Shown here: positions 36,161 to 45,324 of the stretch, piece by piece | Numbering within the stretch: the stretch's first letter is position 1 | Layout of the letters: each line of letters begins with the position of its first letter | From: Archaeoglobus sulfaticallidus PM70-1 | GTDB lineage: Archaea > Halobacteriota > Archaeoglobi > Archaeoglobales > Archaeoglobaceae | Direction: 5' to 3' | DNA length: 64,000 nt | Assembly: GCF_000385565.1 (NCBI RefSeq) | Contig: NC_021169.1 | Location: forward strand, 310,001-374,000 | Position numbers and translations under genes: made by a program | Notes under the pieces: generated by a model | Told to the model about the DNA's origin: nothing | Databases searched by the model: none | What the model saw: only the letters and a program-made list of their open reading frames with translations

Positions 36161-37320
36161 GTTGTGTATTCCGCATTTAGTTTCACATAGTCGTATGTCA
36201 GGTCACAGCCTATCGCATACCCATAGCCATCTCCCAGCTTCAGCCTGACAGCAATCCTGAAGTCGTCATTCTTTCTCATGAACTCCTCCGCTTCACTTTC
36301 TCTGCCTGTCTGCTTACCTTCATCGAGCAGTGCTATGGATTCATCATCATTCTCGAAAATCAGGGTTATATCCTCTGATATGTCCACCCCGGCATAGCCA
36401 AGGGCAGCTATTATCCTTCCCCAGTTTGGATCGCATCCAAATACTGCCGTCTTTACCAGCAAAGAGCTTGCAACAGATTTTGCGAGGTTGAAGGCATCTT
36501 CATCACTCTTCGCCCCATGAACATGCACTTCAAAGACCTTTGTAGCTCCCTCTCCATCCCTGACTATCATCTTTGCGAGGTTGAAGCAGACCTCCTTCAA
36601 AGCAAGCTTGAAGGTCTCTTCATCCACCTCCACCTCATCAGTTGAGATCAGGAGAACTGTATCATTCGTGGATGTATCTCCATCAACGGTCATCACATTG
36701 AACGATCTATCTACGGCATATCCCAAGCAGTCATACAGGTTCTCAACCTTTGCGTTCGTGAATATGAATGCAAGCATCGTTGCCATATTGGGAGCTATCA
36801 TCCCCGCTCCCTTGGCAACTCCAGCAACAATACAATCACCGAACTTAACTGCAAACTCCTTTGGGTAGCGATCAGTCGTCATTATCGATTTTGCAAACTC
36901 TTCCGCAGACTTTCTGGATGCTGATAGCCTGCTATACACCTCATCAACCTTTTTTTCTATCCATTCCATATCGAGCTGCCTGCCTATAACTCCAGTGGAA
37001 CAGACCGCAACCTTCTCTGCATCACAGCCAATCTTCTCCGCAAGCAATTCTGCCATCCTCTTCGCGTTTTTAATTCCCTCCTCTCCAGTATAGGCATTGG
37101 CATTCCCGCTGTTTACGATTATACCCTCAACCCATCCATTCTTTATGTGTTCAGATGTGACCATAACCGGTGCAGCTTTTATCCTGTTCTCGGTAAAAAC
37201 CCCAGCAACCCTACCTCTGCACTTAACAATCCCAAGGCCGTTCTTTCCCTCCTTCACACCATAACACTCAAGTCCGGTTATGGCATTGATTGAGTCGTTC
37301 AACCTCAAAATCTCCACCAT
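36157..37320 (-). CDS. argJ: ArgJ, glutamate N-acetyltransferase (ornithine acetyltransferase)
   Basis: The 387-residue enzyme moves acetyl groups from N-acetylornithine to glutamate in arginine synthesis. The self-cleavage site is in GVAKGAGMIAPNMATMLAFI, where cleavage before the Thr gives alpha and beta chains with threonine as nucleophile. Oxyanion-hole residues are in VCSTGVIGRQL, and the C-terminus has FGCDPNWGRIIAALGYAG. Length is normal. The gene overlaps the downstream FAD oxidoreductase gene by four bases. Confidence 0.95.
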   Translation of the reverse strand: MVEILRLNDSINAITGLECYGVKEGKNGLGIVKCRGRVAGVFTENRIKAAPVMVTSEHIKNGWVEGIIVNSGNANAYTGEEGIKNAKRMAELLAEKIGCDAEKVAVCSTGVIGRQLDMEWIEKKVDEVYSRLSASRKSAEEFAKSIMTTDRYPKEFAVKFGDCIVAGVAKGAGMIAPNMATMLAFIFTNAKVENLYDCLGYAVDRSFNVMTVDGDTSTNDTVLLISTDEVEVDEETFKLALKEVCFNLAKMIVRDGEGATKVFEVHVHGAKSDEDAFNLAKSVASSLLVKTAVFGCDPNWGRIIAALGYAGVDISEDITLIFENDDESIALLDEGKQTGRESEAEEFMRKNDDFRIAVRLKLGDGYGYAIGCDLTYDYVKLNAEYTT

Positions 37321-37421
37321 CCCTGAAACCTCTGCCCATCGCTATAAATTTTTATTGTGGATTTTATTTGAGTTCATCATCTAGGGGCAAAGATTTAAGA
37401 GATCAACCCAAGTCTCCAAAG

Positions 37422-37964
37422 ATGATGTCGGAGATATTCATCCCGTACATTTCATTCCAACTGAGGACTGGAAAAAGACTCTGGGTGGATGCTTACTTCT
37501 CTGCAAAGCTTGACGAGAGGTTCAGGATTGCGGGACTTATAAGGGAGAGTGTTGAGAGAAGCTATGTAAATAGTGCTCTCAAACTCGATGCAATCCTTAG
37601 CAAGGATGAACTTGCCAGAACATTTTCCGAAATCCTGACTGAGGTTGAGAGGAAGCTCAAGCTTGTCAAAATAGAAAGAGGGAAAAGATTCGGAAGATGG
37701 TCTTTTTTCCGAACCCTCTTTCTGCCTTTTGGCCACTCAAAAAACCTCAGTCAGGATGAGAGGTTATCCAAAATGCAAATAGAACTGATGCAGTCAGCGG
37801 AGATTCTAAGGGCTGTGTCAGATTGCACCGTACTAGGAGACACAGGATATATCTCAATCAAAATTAAGGATGGCCTGCCAGAGGATAAGATCTACAGAAG
37901 GCTGTATGAGCTGGATGAGGGTTTCAGAAAGGAATTTGATGAAGTTAGTAAGAAATTTCAGTAA
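37422..37964 (+). CDS. Unknown protein, about 180 residues
   Basis: The product begins MMSEIFIPYISFQLRTGKRLWVD and is predicted mainly helical, with a basic middle (KIERGKRFGRWSFFR) and a C-terminal GDTGYISIKIKDGLPEDKIYRRLYELDEG segment (given in part). I do not recognise the family. The methionines at 37422 or 37425 are the likely starts; an upstream extension in frame overlaps the divergent argJ promoter. It converges with oppF, overlapping its end by seven bases. Confidence 0.65.
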   Translation: MMSEIFIPYISFQLRTGKRLWVDAYFSAKLDERFRIAGLIRESVERSYVNSALKLDAILSKDELARTFSEILTEVERKLKLVKIERGKRFGRWSFFRTLFLPFGHSKNLSQDERLSKMQIELMQSAEILRAVSDCTVLGDTGYISIKIKDGLPEDKIYRRLYELDEGFRKEFDEVSKKFQ

Positions 37965-38926
37965 AGCCAACAGGCAACAAACCTATCGCTATCCACCTTT
38001 TTAAGCTCTGGTTCCTTTTCCCTGCAAATATCCTTCGCATACTGACATCTCGGATTGAACCTGCAGCCTTCTGGTGGGTTTATTGGACTGGGTGGTTCTC
38101 CAATAACCTTTATTCTCTCCTTCTTTTTCTCAATATCCGGATCGGGAATTGGAATTGCTGAGAACAGAGCCTTTGTGTATGGATGCAAAGGCTCTTCAAA
38201 TATGCTCTCAGAGTTACCAACCTCAGCAAGCTTACCGAGATACATCACCCCAATCCTGTGACTCATGTACTTCACAATGGCAAGATCGTGGCTTATGAAT
38301 AAGTATGTCAGCTTGTACTCATCCTGAATGTCTTTCAGCGTATTCAGTATGTTCGCCTGAACAGAGACGTCCAAAGCCGAAGTCGGTTCATCCAGCACAA
38401 CAAACTCTGGCTTTAAAGATAGAATCCTTGCCATCGCAATCCTTTGCCTCTGACCACCACTGAACTCGTGAGGGTAACGATAGAGATGGCTCTCGTTCAG
38501 TCCAACCCTCTCAAGCAGATCGATGACGAAAGCCTCGGGATCATCCACCTCAATGCCGTGATGCCTGACCGGCTCCATCACGATCTGAAAAACCGTCTGC
38601 CTTGGATTAAGGGACGAATACGGATCCTGAAACATTATCTGAGCTTTTCTCCTGAACCGGTTGATGTCCTTCTTGCTGAATTTCATTATGTCCTTTCCTT
38701 CAAAAAGGATCTGACCGTCTGTTGGTTCAATAAGCCTGAGAATCGTTCTTCCAACTGTTGTCTTTCCACATCCGCTTTCTCCAACCAAACCGAAAGTCTC
38801 TCCCCTGAGTATCTCAAAAGATACTCCATCGACAGCCTTAACATAGCCTTTCGTGAAGAACAGACCCTTTACAGGGAAGTATTTTTTGAGGTTCCTTACC
38901 TGAAGGATGTACTTCGTGCTTTGCAT
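37958..38926 (-). CDS. oppF: Oligopeptide/dipeptide ABC transporter ATPase (OppF/DppF)
   Basis: An ATPase of about 322 residues with Walker [17 protein letters not shown]-loop [14 protein letters not shown], signature [15 protein letters not shown], Walker [12 protein letters not shown] and switch SHDLAIV. The C-terminal oligopeptide-transporter extension [17 protein letters not shown] with cysteines is present, as in proteins that carry a [4Fe-4S]-like cysteine set. Start 38926 is chosen because GGTGAT lies four bases upstream; GTG at 38935 overlaps the oppD stop. It is the last gene of the operon. Confidence 0.94.
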   Translation of the reverse strand: MQSTKYILQVRNLKKYFPVKGLFFTKGYVKAVDGVSFEILRGETFGLVGESGCGKTTVGRTILRLIEPTDGQILFEGKDIMKFSKKDINRFRRKAQIMFQDPYSSLNPRQTVFQIVMEPVRHHGIEVDDPEAFVIDLLERVGLNESHLYRYPHEFSGGQRQRIAMARILSLKPEFVVLDEPTSALDVSVQANILNTLKDIQDEYKLTYLFISHDLAIVKYMSHRIGVMYLGKLAEVGNSESIFEEPLHPYTKALFSAIPIPDPDIEKKKERIKVIGEPPSPINPPEGCRFNPRCQYAKDICREKEPELKKVDSDRFVACWLY

Positions 38927-38931
38927 CCAGA

Positions 38932-39912
38932 TCACCCGACATTATGGCATGCAACAAAGTGCCCATCTTCCAGCTCAACAAGCTCTGGAGTTTTCTCTCT
39001 GCATATACTGGAAGCCAGAGGGCATCTCGGACTGAACCTGCAGCCTTCTGGTGGGTTTATCAGGCTGGGCACAGTTCCGGGAATAGTTTCCAGCCTTTCG
39101 ATTTTAACAAGCGGGTTTGGAACCGCCCTGAGCAACCCCTGAGTGTATGGGTGGAGAGGTTTTTTGAATATCGCATACACATCTCCAAGCTCAACGATTT
39201 TCCCCGCATACATCACTCCAACTCTATCAGCCATGCCTGCAACCACACCCATATCGTGGGTTATGAGTATCACAGTCGCCCCGTATCTTTCCTTCATATC
39301 CTTTATCAGATCAAGGATCTGTGTCTGAACCGTAACATCCAAAGCTGTGGTTGGCTCATCAGCAATCAGCAACTTCGGGTTGTTTGATATCCCTATGCCA
39401 ATCGTGGCCCTCTGCTTCATCCCCCCACTCATTTCATGGGGGTAATTGCTCACCCTCTTCTCGGGATCGGGCATCAAAACCGTTCTCAGTATCTCAACCG
39501 CCTTCTTTATCCCATCCTTCAAGTTTTCAACCCTCTTGTGAACATACAATGCTTCCGATATCTGATAACCTATCGTATATAACGGATCTAGGGATGATTG
39601 AGGATCTTGAAATATGTATGCGATTTCGCTACCCCTTATCTTTCGTATTTCCTCCTCAGAGAGCTTTAAAAGATCCACTCTCCCCTTATCGGATGTATAA
39701 TAAACCTCCCCACCAACAATCCTGCCGGGAGATTCGATGAGCTGGGTTAAAGCCCTTGCAGTAACACTTTTACCGCAACCCGTTTCACCAACGAGGGCGA
39801 ATGTTTCTCCCATATATACATCAAACGAGACTTTCTCAATCGCCTTGACTATCCCGGCATAGGTGTAAAAGTGTACTGTCAGATCCCTTACCTCGAGCAC
39901 CTTGCTCTTCAT
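38932..39912 (-). CDS. oppD: Oligopeptide/dipeptide ABC transporter ATPase (OppD/DppD)
   Basis: The 326-residue ATPase has Walker A GETGCGKSVTARALTQL, Q-loop IFQDPQSSLDP, signature MSGGMKQRATIGIGI, Walker B LLIADEPTTALD and switch THDMGVVAGM. The tail [18 protein letters not shown] carries the family's cysteines. It works as a heterodimer with OppF under the OppB/OppC pore. The start overlaps the oppC stop by four bases. Confidence 0.95.
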   Translation of the reverse strand: MKSKVLEVRDLTVHFYTYAGIVKAIEKVSFDVYMGETFALVGETGCGKSVTARALTQLIESPGRIVGGEVYYTSDKGRVDLLKLSEEEIRKIRGSEIAYIFQDPQSSLDPLYTIGYQISEALYVHKRVENLKDGIKKAVEILRTVLMPDPEKRVSNYPHEMSGGMKQRATIGIGISNNPKLLIADEPTTALDVTVQTQILDLIKDMKERYGATVILITHDMGVVAGMADRVGVMYAGKIVELGDVYAIFKKPLHPYTQGLLRAVPNPLVKIERLETIPGTVPSLINPPEGCRFSPRCPLASSICREKTPELVELEDGHFVACHNVG

Positions 39913-41063
39913 TCCTGTTCACCCTTTTTCTTCTTTACCTTAAACTCGATGCTCCTTCTCAGTTTTGGATCCAGAACATCTCTGAGCGAGTCTCCAAGCA
40001 GGTTCCATCCGAGAACATCTAACAGCACAATTAAGCCCGGAAAGACTATGAGCCACCACGCCTTCGGGAAGAACTGAGAGCCGTCGTAAACTATTCTTCC
40101 CCAGTCCGCTATGGGTGGTGTTGCTCCAAGCCCGAGGAAGCTCAGTCCAGCTTCGGTCAGAACAACGCTGCCAAAGTCAAGTGTGATGTAAACGAGGATT
40201 GGCCCGATAATGTTGGGGAGTATGTGTCTTGCCATGATCGTGGTGGATGATAGCCCAATAGCCTTTGCTGATTCTACATACAACACCTCTCTCTCTGTTA
40301 GAGTTGAACCTCTCGTAATCCTCGCATATCCTGGCCACCAGACAACAGCCATAGCGATCATAACTGCGAGAAGTCTTCCAAGATTTCCAGCTTCTCTCGT
40401 ATCGAGAGCAAAAAGCCAGAGAAGGATTTGCTGCAGTAGTGGGCTGCTGTCTATCAGACCGGTTATCCTTTCAGGCAGGACTGCTGCAAAGGCTATTGCA
40501 AGTATGAGCGGTGGAAAGGCGAGAAACATATCGGTTATACGCATTATAATCTCATCAACTTTCCCGCCAAAATATCCAGCAACAAGTCCAAGAATTATCC
40601 CCAGCGGAACTCCGAGAAGTATAACTATAATCGATATGACCAGCGAGGTTCTAGCCCCCTGAAGCAGAAGGCTTACAAGATCCCTGCCAAAGTGATCCGC
40701 TCCAAGCGGGAAGAACTCTCCGGGCGGAGAGAGATATGTTCTACCATTTTCGAATATCGGGAAATAATTATACTTATAGGGAGCGAGATAAGGACCGAAT
40801 ATTCCAAGTAAAACGAACATTGTAACCAAAAAAAGTCCTATTATCCCCGGTGGAGATCTGTTGAGGGCATAAAACATCAACTTCCACTCTGCAATTCTCG
40901 AACGATTTTTTTCTCTCCAGTCCTTCCTCACAAGAGATATTATGGACACTACCACCTCAATGAAGAGATCGGAGATTCTGTCAAGTATGCTCCTCTGATA
41001 TTCCTCCTCTTTTTGTGTTTCCTGTATCTCCCGACTCTCCTGCATCGAACCTCCCCTCAGCAT
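39909..41063 (-). CDS. oppC: Oligopeptide/dipeptide ABC transporter permease (OppC/DppC)
   Basis: The 384-residue membrane protein has about six helices. An unusually long, Glu/Gln-rich cytoplasmic N-terminus (about 1-70) precedes the first helix GIIGLFLVTMFVLLGIFGPYLAP. The EAA coupling segment is YVESAKAIGLSSTTIMARHILPN, followed by AGLSFLGLGATPPIADWG, typical of DppC. It overlaps oppD. Confidence 0.94.
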   Translation of the reverse strand: MLRGGSMQESREIQETQKEEEYQRSILDRISDLFIEVVVSIISLVRKDWREKNRSRIAEWKLMFYALNRSPPGIIGLFLVTMFVLLGIFGPYLAPYKYNYFPIFENGRTYLSPPGEFFPLGADHFGRDLVSLLLQGARTSLVISIIVILLGVPLGIILGLVAGYFGGKVDEIIMRITDMFLAFPPLILAIAFAAVLPERITGLIDSSPLLQQILLWLFALDTREAGNLGRLLAVMIAMAVVWWPGYARITRGSTLTEREVLYVESAKAIGLSSTTIMARHILPNIIGPILVYITLDFGSVVLTEAGLSFLGLGATPPIADWGRIVYDGSQFFPKAWWLIVFPGLIVLLDVLGWNLLGDSLRDVLDPKLRRSIEFKVKKKKGEQE

Positions 41064-41069
41064 CTAACT

Positions 41070-42071
41070 CTAGTATCTAACTCTTGGATCGACTACCGCG
41101 TAGAAGATATCAACTATTAGGTTCGCAATTACATAAACAAGAGCGAATACGAATGTCACCGCAACGATTGCTGGAAAGTCAAGTGTACGGATTGAAAATA
41201 TGGCGTAAAGCCCTATCCCCGGTAAGCCGAATACAGTTTCCGTTATCGGTGCACCACTTAGCAGTCCACCAAACTGCAAACCAAGAACGGTCATGATCGG
41301 CACCAAGGAATTCTTCATCGCATGCCTGTATATCCCCAACTTGGGCACTCCCTTAGCCTTCAGAAATTCTATGTAATCCCCTCCCATAGCCTCAAGGAAG
41401 GAGTTTCTGACGAATCTTGCCACAACTCCAGCACCCATAAATCCCAAAACGAATCCGGGAAGCCAGAATCTTGCAACATGCTGTCTGAACAGCTCAAAAT
41501 CACCATTCAGCAACGCATCTATCACGGGAACATGGGTTATAGCAACCTCTGGAGACGGAGGAACTCCTGCGAGGTTGATGATCCTGAAGTTGACAAAGAA
41601 TATGTATATCAGAATGTAACCGAGCCAGAAAACGGGTGTTGATACACCTATAAGGGCAAAAATTCTGACGAAGGTATCAATGGCACTATCCCTTTTCAGA
41701 GCGGAGATAAGGCCGAGGGGTATGCCAATTAAAAGAACGAAAAAGTAGGCAAACAGGGCAAGCTGAAATGTAACAGGGAATCTTTTACCCACATCATCCA
41801 TAACGGGATTCGATGTTCTGGGGTCTATTATCTCATTTTTTAATAATCCAGAAATGAGAAATATATATTGGTCATACCATGGATCATCCATATGATATTT
41901 CTCTTTAATTATCTCGATTGCTTTCTGGCTTGCTTTCTCTCCTCCAGCCCATGCTCTTGCTGGATCTGCCGGGATCAGGTAGGCTATTGCAAAAACTATC
42001 AGGGTGATACCGATTATCGTTGGGATGAATGTTAGCATTCGCCTTATCAGGAACTTCTTTAGCTCCGCCAC
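41070..42071 (-). CDS. oppB: Oligopeptide/dipeptide ABC transporter permease (OppB/DppB)
   Basis: The 333-residue membrane protein starts with FLIRRMLTFIPTIIGITLIVFA, the standard OppB opening helix, and contains the EAA-type loop YIEFLKAKGVPKLGIYRHAMKN and GAPITETVFGLPGIG. It pairs with OppC to form the pore. oppC starts six bases after its stop. A 252-base A/T-rich gap separates it from the binding-protein gene and might hold a terminator or processing site, which would let binding protein be made in excess. Confidence 0.94.
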   Translation of the reverse strand: MAELKKFLIRRMLTFIPTIIGITLIVFAIAYLIPADPARAWAGGEKASQKAIEIIKEKYHMDDPWYDQYIFLISGLLKNEIIDPRTSNPVMDDVGKRFPVTFQLALFAYFFVLLIGIPLGLISALKRDSAIDTFVRIFALIGVSTPVFWLGYILIYIFFVNFRIINLAGVPPSPEVAITHVPVIDALLNGDFELFRQHVARFWLPGFVLGFMGAGVVARFVRNSFLEAMGGDYIEFLKAKGVPKLGIYRHAMKNSLVPIMTVLGLQFGGLLSGAPITETVFGLPGIGLYAIFSIRTLDFPAIVAVTFVFALVYVIANLIVDIFYAVVDPRVRY

Positions 42072-42323
42072 AGACTCACCCCGGAGTGTAAAAGTGTAAT
42101 TGGTTTAAATATGTTTCTGGAGATCGTTTTTCTAAAATTTATTATAATAAAACCAAATAACTAATTTTAGGCTTCTTTTAGCCTCTAACAACATTCAATC
42201 TGACCTTATCCAGAGAGAAACCGATAACTTATCCGAAGGATCGCAGATTAAGAATTAAGCCTATGCTAAACCTAAACGAAGCAAGAGATAAACTAAAATA
42301 ACTAAAAATAAAATAGAAAAAAA

Positions 42324-44423
42324 TTATTCTACTGCAACATTAACTTCCTTGAATTCCGTTGCTCCATAGTAAAGTGGACCAACCCAGTTGTCGGTGTCGA
42401 GGTAGTCAGGCACCCATCCGATTGTGTAGTAGTCATACTGTCCGTGTTCACCCTTGCTGAGATACACCGGCCATTCGAGACTGCTCACAGTGCACTTGAA
42501 CCCAAGCTGGCTCCAGGTGTTCTGCAGCAGAGCTGAAATCTTCTCTCTAGCTGAGTTACCCGCGTTGTATGTGATCTCTATCGTGTACTTCGATGGATCA
42601 ATTCCTGACTCTTCGATGAGCTTCTTGGCTTTTGCCATGTTGAACTCGTATTTCTCAATGCCATATTCGGTATATCCGGGCCAGCCAATCGGGATTGCTG
42701 CGTAGTTCCTCTCAAGGTTACCTGAATATACCTGTTCGATTATCTGATCATAAGGCACGGCATAGGCCAGAGCCTGCCTGACCTTCGGGTTGTTGAATGG
42801 TTCCTTGTAGGTGTTGAAGACTCCGTATGTAATCGTGGGCTCAAGCAGATCGGTCTGCACAACCGAGTTGAATCCCTGGAATGTCAGACCCTTGACATCA
42901 TCAATTCTCTCAGGTGGTGCAACAACGAAGTCAACCGTGCCTGTCTGGAACAGGTTAATTCTGGAGACTGCATCATTGTTGATTATCCATATAACCGTCT
43001 CATGCTTGGCCTTTGTTCCATCAGAGTACATCTCATCCCAGAGCGACTTGCCCCAGTAGTACGGGTTCATCTTCGCAACGATGTAGCTGTTCTCCTCGTA
43101 CTCTGCTATGTAATATGGCCCAGTGCAGACGGGCTTCTGATGCATGAGCTGATGGGTTGCATCCTCCTTGCCCTCGCTGACATAAGCGTTCCAGACAGAT
43201 GGATCCTTTCCATTCTGAGATGCTGCCAAAGCCTCCTCATACTTGTCTCCAAGCAGGTACTCCATTGGCAGTATTGACAGAAACGGATCTGTTATAACTC
43301 CAAGAATTGGAGCGTAGGGTTGTGGAAGGACAAGCTTGTAAACTCCAGCAGTGCTGCCACTGTATCCAAACATCTTAAGCAATTCATCCATCGACTTGAC
43401 TTCTCCGGATTTTCCTTCATACTCCGCGTAGATTCCTCCTTTCGCAAGAACCTCCTTGAACTCATCCTCTGTCATTGCTATTGACTTGTTAAGATCTGTG
43501 AAATCGAGCATCCAGCTAACGCTGTGTCCGATTCTGTGTACTCTCCAGAAGCTGAATGCAACATCAGTTGCGTCTATCGGATAAGTCTTGTCATTCCATG
43601 GATCGTATGCTACAACACCACCTCTTATGACGAAATACCATTCAGTACCATCAGCATTGTGAGCCCATGCTACAGCCAGATCGGGTGAGACTTTCTCGGT
43701 TTCCTCTTTCCAGTATGTGACTAGGGTGTCTCCAACCTGATGCCAGATCTCCCATCCAAATGTTTCATAGGTCGTTGCAGGATCGAATGACTCCGGCCAT
43801 CCGATGGTACCGATTACAAGTGTGCTCGGGTCGTTCTTGTAGTCCTTGATTCCTATGTCAACTGTCGGAGCGTTCGGATTCTCCCATATCAGGTCGTATC
43901 TCTCGGTGAATGTTGGATGGTAGTATCTGCCTTCAACCCAGTCCCAGTATGTCCTCATCATCTTGTTCTGTCCAAAGACTACTAACGGAACTTCTTTGTT
44001 GGCTATTATGTACATTGCCTTGAACAACTCGGTCCTTACATCCGGATTCGTCTCAAACCTAGCTGCCTTGACAAGAGCGTCAAAGTCCGTATTCCTCCAG
44101 AAAGCAGGGTTTATCGCTCCGAATCCCTGCCCTTCATCCATTAGCTTCTCAATCGGCTTTGTGTTTTCTTCATCGACAACATAGCTCACCCTGATAACTT
44201 TCTTTCCTGATGGTACTTCAACGGTCTCGACCTTTCCTTTCTCTCCAACCACGACCACAGAGGTATCGGTTTCAATAACGGTGGCTGGCTGCGTAGGTGT
44301 TGGTGCTGGTGTTTCAGCAACCGTTGGTGTTGGTGTAGCCTCTGGTTTTTCCTGCTGTGCACAACCTGCGAATGTAACTGCAAGGATTCCTACCATCAAT
44401 ATATATAGCCATACTTTCCTCAT
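42324..44423 (-). CDS. oppA: Oligopeptide-binding lipoprotein, circularly permuted (SBP_bac_5 family)
   Basis: 699 residues with lipoprotein signal MRKVWLYILMVGILAVTFAGC and a Thr/Pro-rich linker. Residues about 95-185 (INPAFWRNTDFDALVKAAR, MYIIANKEVPLVVFGQ, YYHPTFTERYDLIWE) match what is normally the end of DppA/OppA proteins. Only then comes the usual beginning, TLVIGTIGWPESFDPATTYE, with PDLAVAWAHNADGTEWYFVI following. The protein stops at GWVPDYLDTDNWVGPLYYGA plus a short tail, where a normal protein would go on to the part found at the front. The domain appears complete but circularly permuted. It precedes oppBCDF on the same strand. Confidence 0.9.
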   Translation of the reverse strand: MRKVWLYILMVGILAVTFAGCAQQEKPEATPTPTVAETPAPTPTQPATVIETDTSVVVVGEKGKVETVEVPSGKKVIRVSYVVDEENTKPIEKLMDEGQGFGAINPAFWRNTDFDALVKAARFETNPDVRTELFKAMYIIANKEVPLVVFGQNKMMRTYWDWVEGRYYHPTFTERYDLIWENPNAPTVDIGIKDYKNDPSTLVIGTIGWPESFDPATTYETFGWEIWHQVGDTLVTYWKEETEKVSPDLAVAWAHNADGTEWYFVIRGGVVAYDPWNDKTYPIDATDVAFSFWRVHRIGHSVSWMLDFTDLNKSIAMTEDEFKEVLAKGGIYAEYEGKSGEVKSMDELLKMFGYSGSTAGVYKLVLPQPYAPILGVITDPFLSILPMEYLLGDKYEEALAASQNGKDPSVWNAYVSEGKEDATHQLMHQKPVCTGPYYIAEYEENSYIVAKMNPYYWGKSLWDEMYSDGTKAKHETVIWIINNDAVSRINLFQTGTVDFVVAPPERIDDVKGLTFQGFNSVVQTDLLEPTITYGVFNTYKEPFNNPKVRQALAYAVPYDQIIEQVYSGNLERNYAAIPIGWPGYTEYGIEKYEFNMAKAKKLIEESGIDPSKYTIEITYNAGNSAREKISALLQNTWSQLGFKCTVSSLEWPVYLSKGEHGQYDYYTIGWVPDYLDTDNWVGPLYYGATEFKEVNVAVE

Positions 44424-44530
44424 TATAACCCCCCAGAATTTTTTTCAAGGTATGTTCGTTTCCACATTTAAATATCTTTTTAACACCCATTGACATCAAA
44501 TTGACATCAAATCAGATAATCCTCAAAACC

Positions 44531-45234
44531 TCAGGTAATCATACAATCGACCCTCTTCCGGTAGTAACCGATAGTCTCTCTAATGAATCTCTCATCTAGC
44601 TTTCCACGAAATGTCTCAACCTCAAAAACTCTTTTTTGTGGCTTCAATTTCGATTTATCGAATCCCATATCAACCTTCAGCTTCAGTTTCTCCCTGTAGA
44701 TTTTCTCACCTTTTCTTTTTAGCTCATCTGGCTTGATATGAGTTCCCAATATATCCCTCTCGCAAAGTGCAGACCACAAGGCTTGAGAGCATCTGCTTCC
44801 AGCACTCCTCAGCTATCAGATGTCAACAACTTCCTGAGGTGTGTAGTCCCTAACTTTCTGATCCATGCTGAATCCTGCCCCACGAGATGGCTGTGCCTCA
44901 GCCCAATCAGATAACCTGCCCGTATGGTATCCGGGCATCTCATTCCCACCAAAAGCCACGCGAATTCCTTTCCTCCATATTTACTCGAGACTTGCTCAAC
45001 TCCCATTGCAAGATACCTGTGGAACTTGCTCGGCTGCCATAGATGTAGTCCATAGAGATATGCATCAACATTACCAAGCTCCAGCTTCAACAGAGTGTCT
45101 CCTTCATTCAGAATTCCTCGGTTAAAAGCCTCCGTAGCCCATACCAGATATACTCCAGTCCATACCTTTCAACCCTGTGTATAGCCTGAGCAGTCCACCT
45201 CTGTTACCAATGCCCAGCATCGGTCCAAGAGCTC
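44531..45234 (-). pseudogene. Aldehyde:ferredoxin oxidoreductase pseudogene (C-terminal remnant)
   Basis: Minus-strand fragments match the last third of tungsten aldehyde:ferredoxin oxidoreductases in order: GLEYIWYGLRRLLTEEF (near 45120-45170), KLELGNVDAYLYGL and EQVSSKYGGKEFAWLLVGM, then YLIGLRHSHLVG, then ECWKQMLSSLVVC and GTHIKPDELKRKGEKIYREK with FEVETFRGKLDE. Several frameshifts break the gene, and the N-terminal two-thirds with the pterin-binding part is gone. It is joined to the start of a ferredoxin gene. Confidence 0.75.
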
Positions 45235-45324
45235 CGGATTTTTAGCAAACTTTCTCGAGCAGGCGTACACGCATAACCCGCATCCAACACACTTCTCGAT
45301 GTCCTTAACCGCCAGACACTTCAT
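45235..45324 (-). pseudogene. Truncated ferredoxin gene associated with AOR
   Basis: The sequence starts MKCLAVKDIEKCVGCGLCVYACSRKFA, an AOR-partner ferredoxin opening with one CxxCxxCxxxC cluster motif. It then runs directly into unrelated or AOR-derived codons (KNPELLD...). The remaining clusters are missing, so a deletion has removed the rest of this gene and the front of the AOR gene. Its ATG lies 19 bases inside the end of the DHH gene, which suggests the original operon order DHH-ferredoxin-AOR. Confidence 0.7.
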
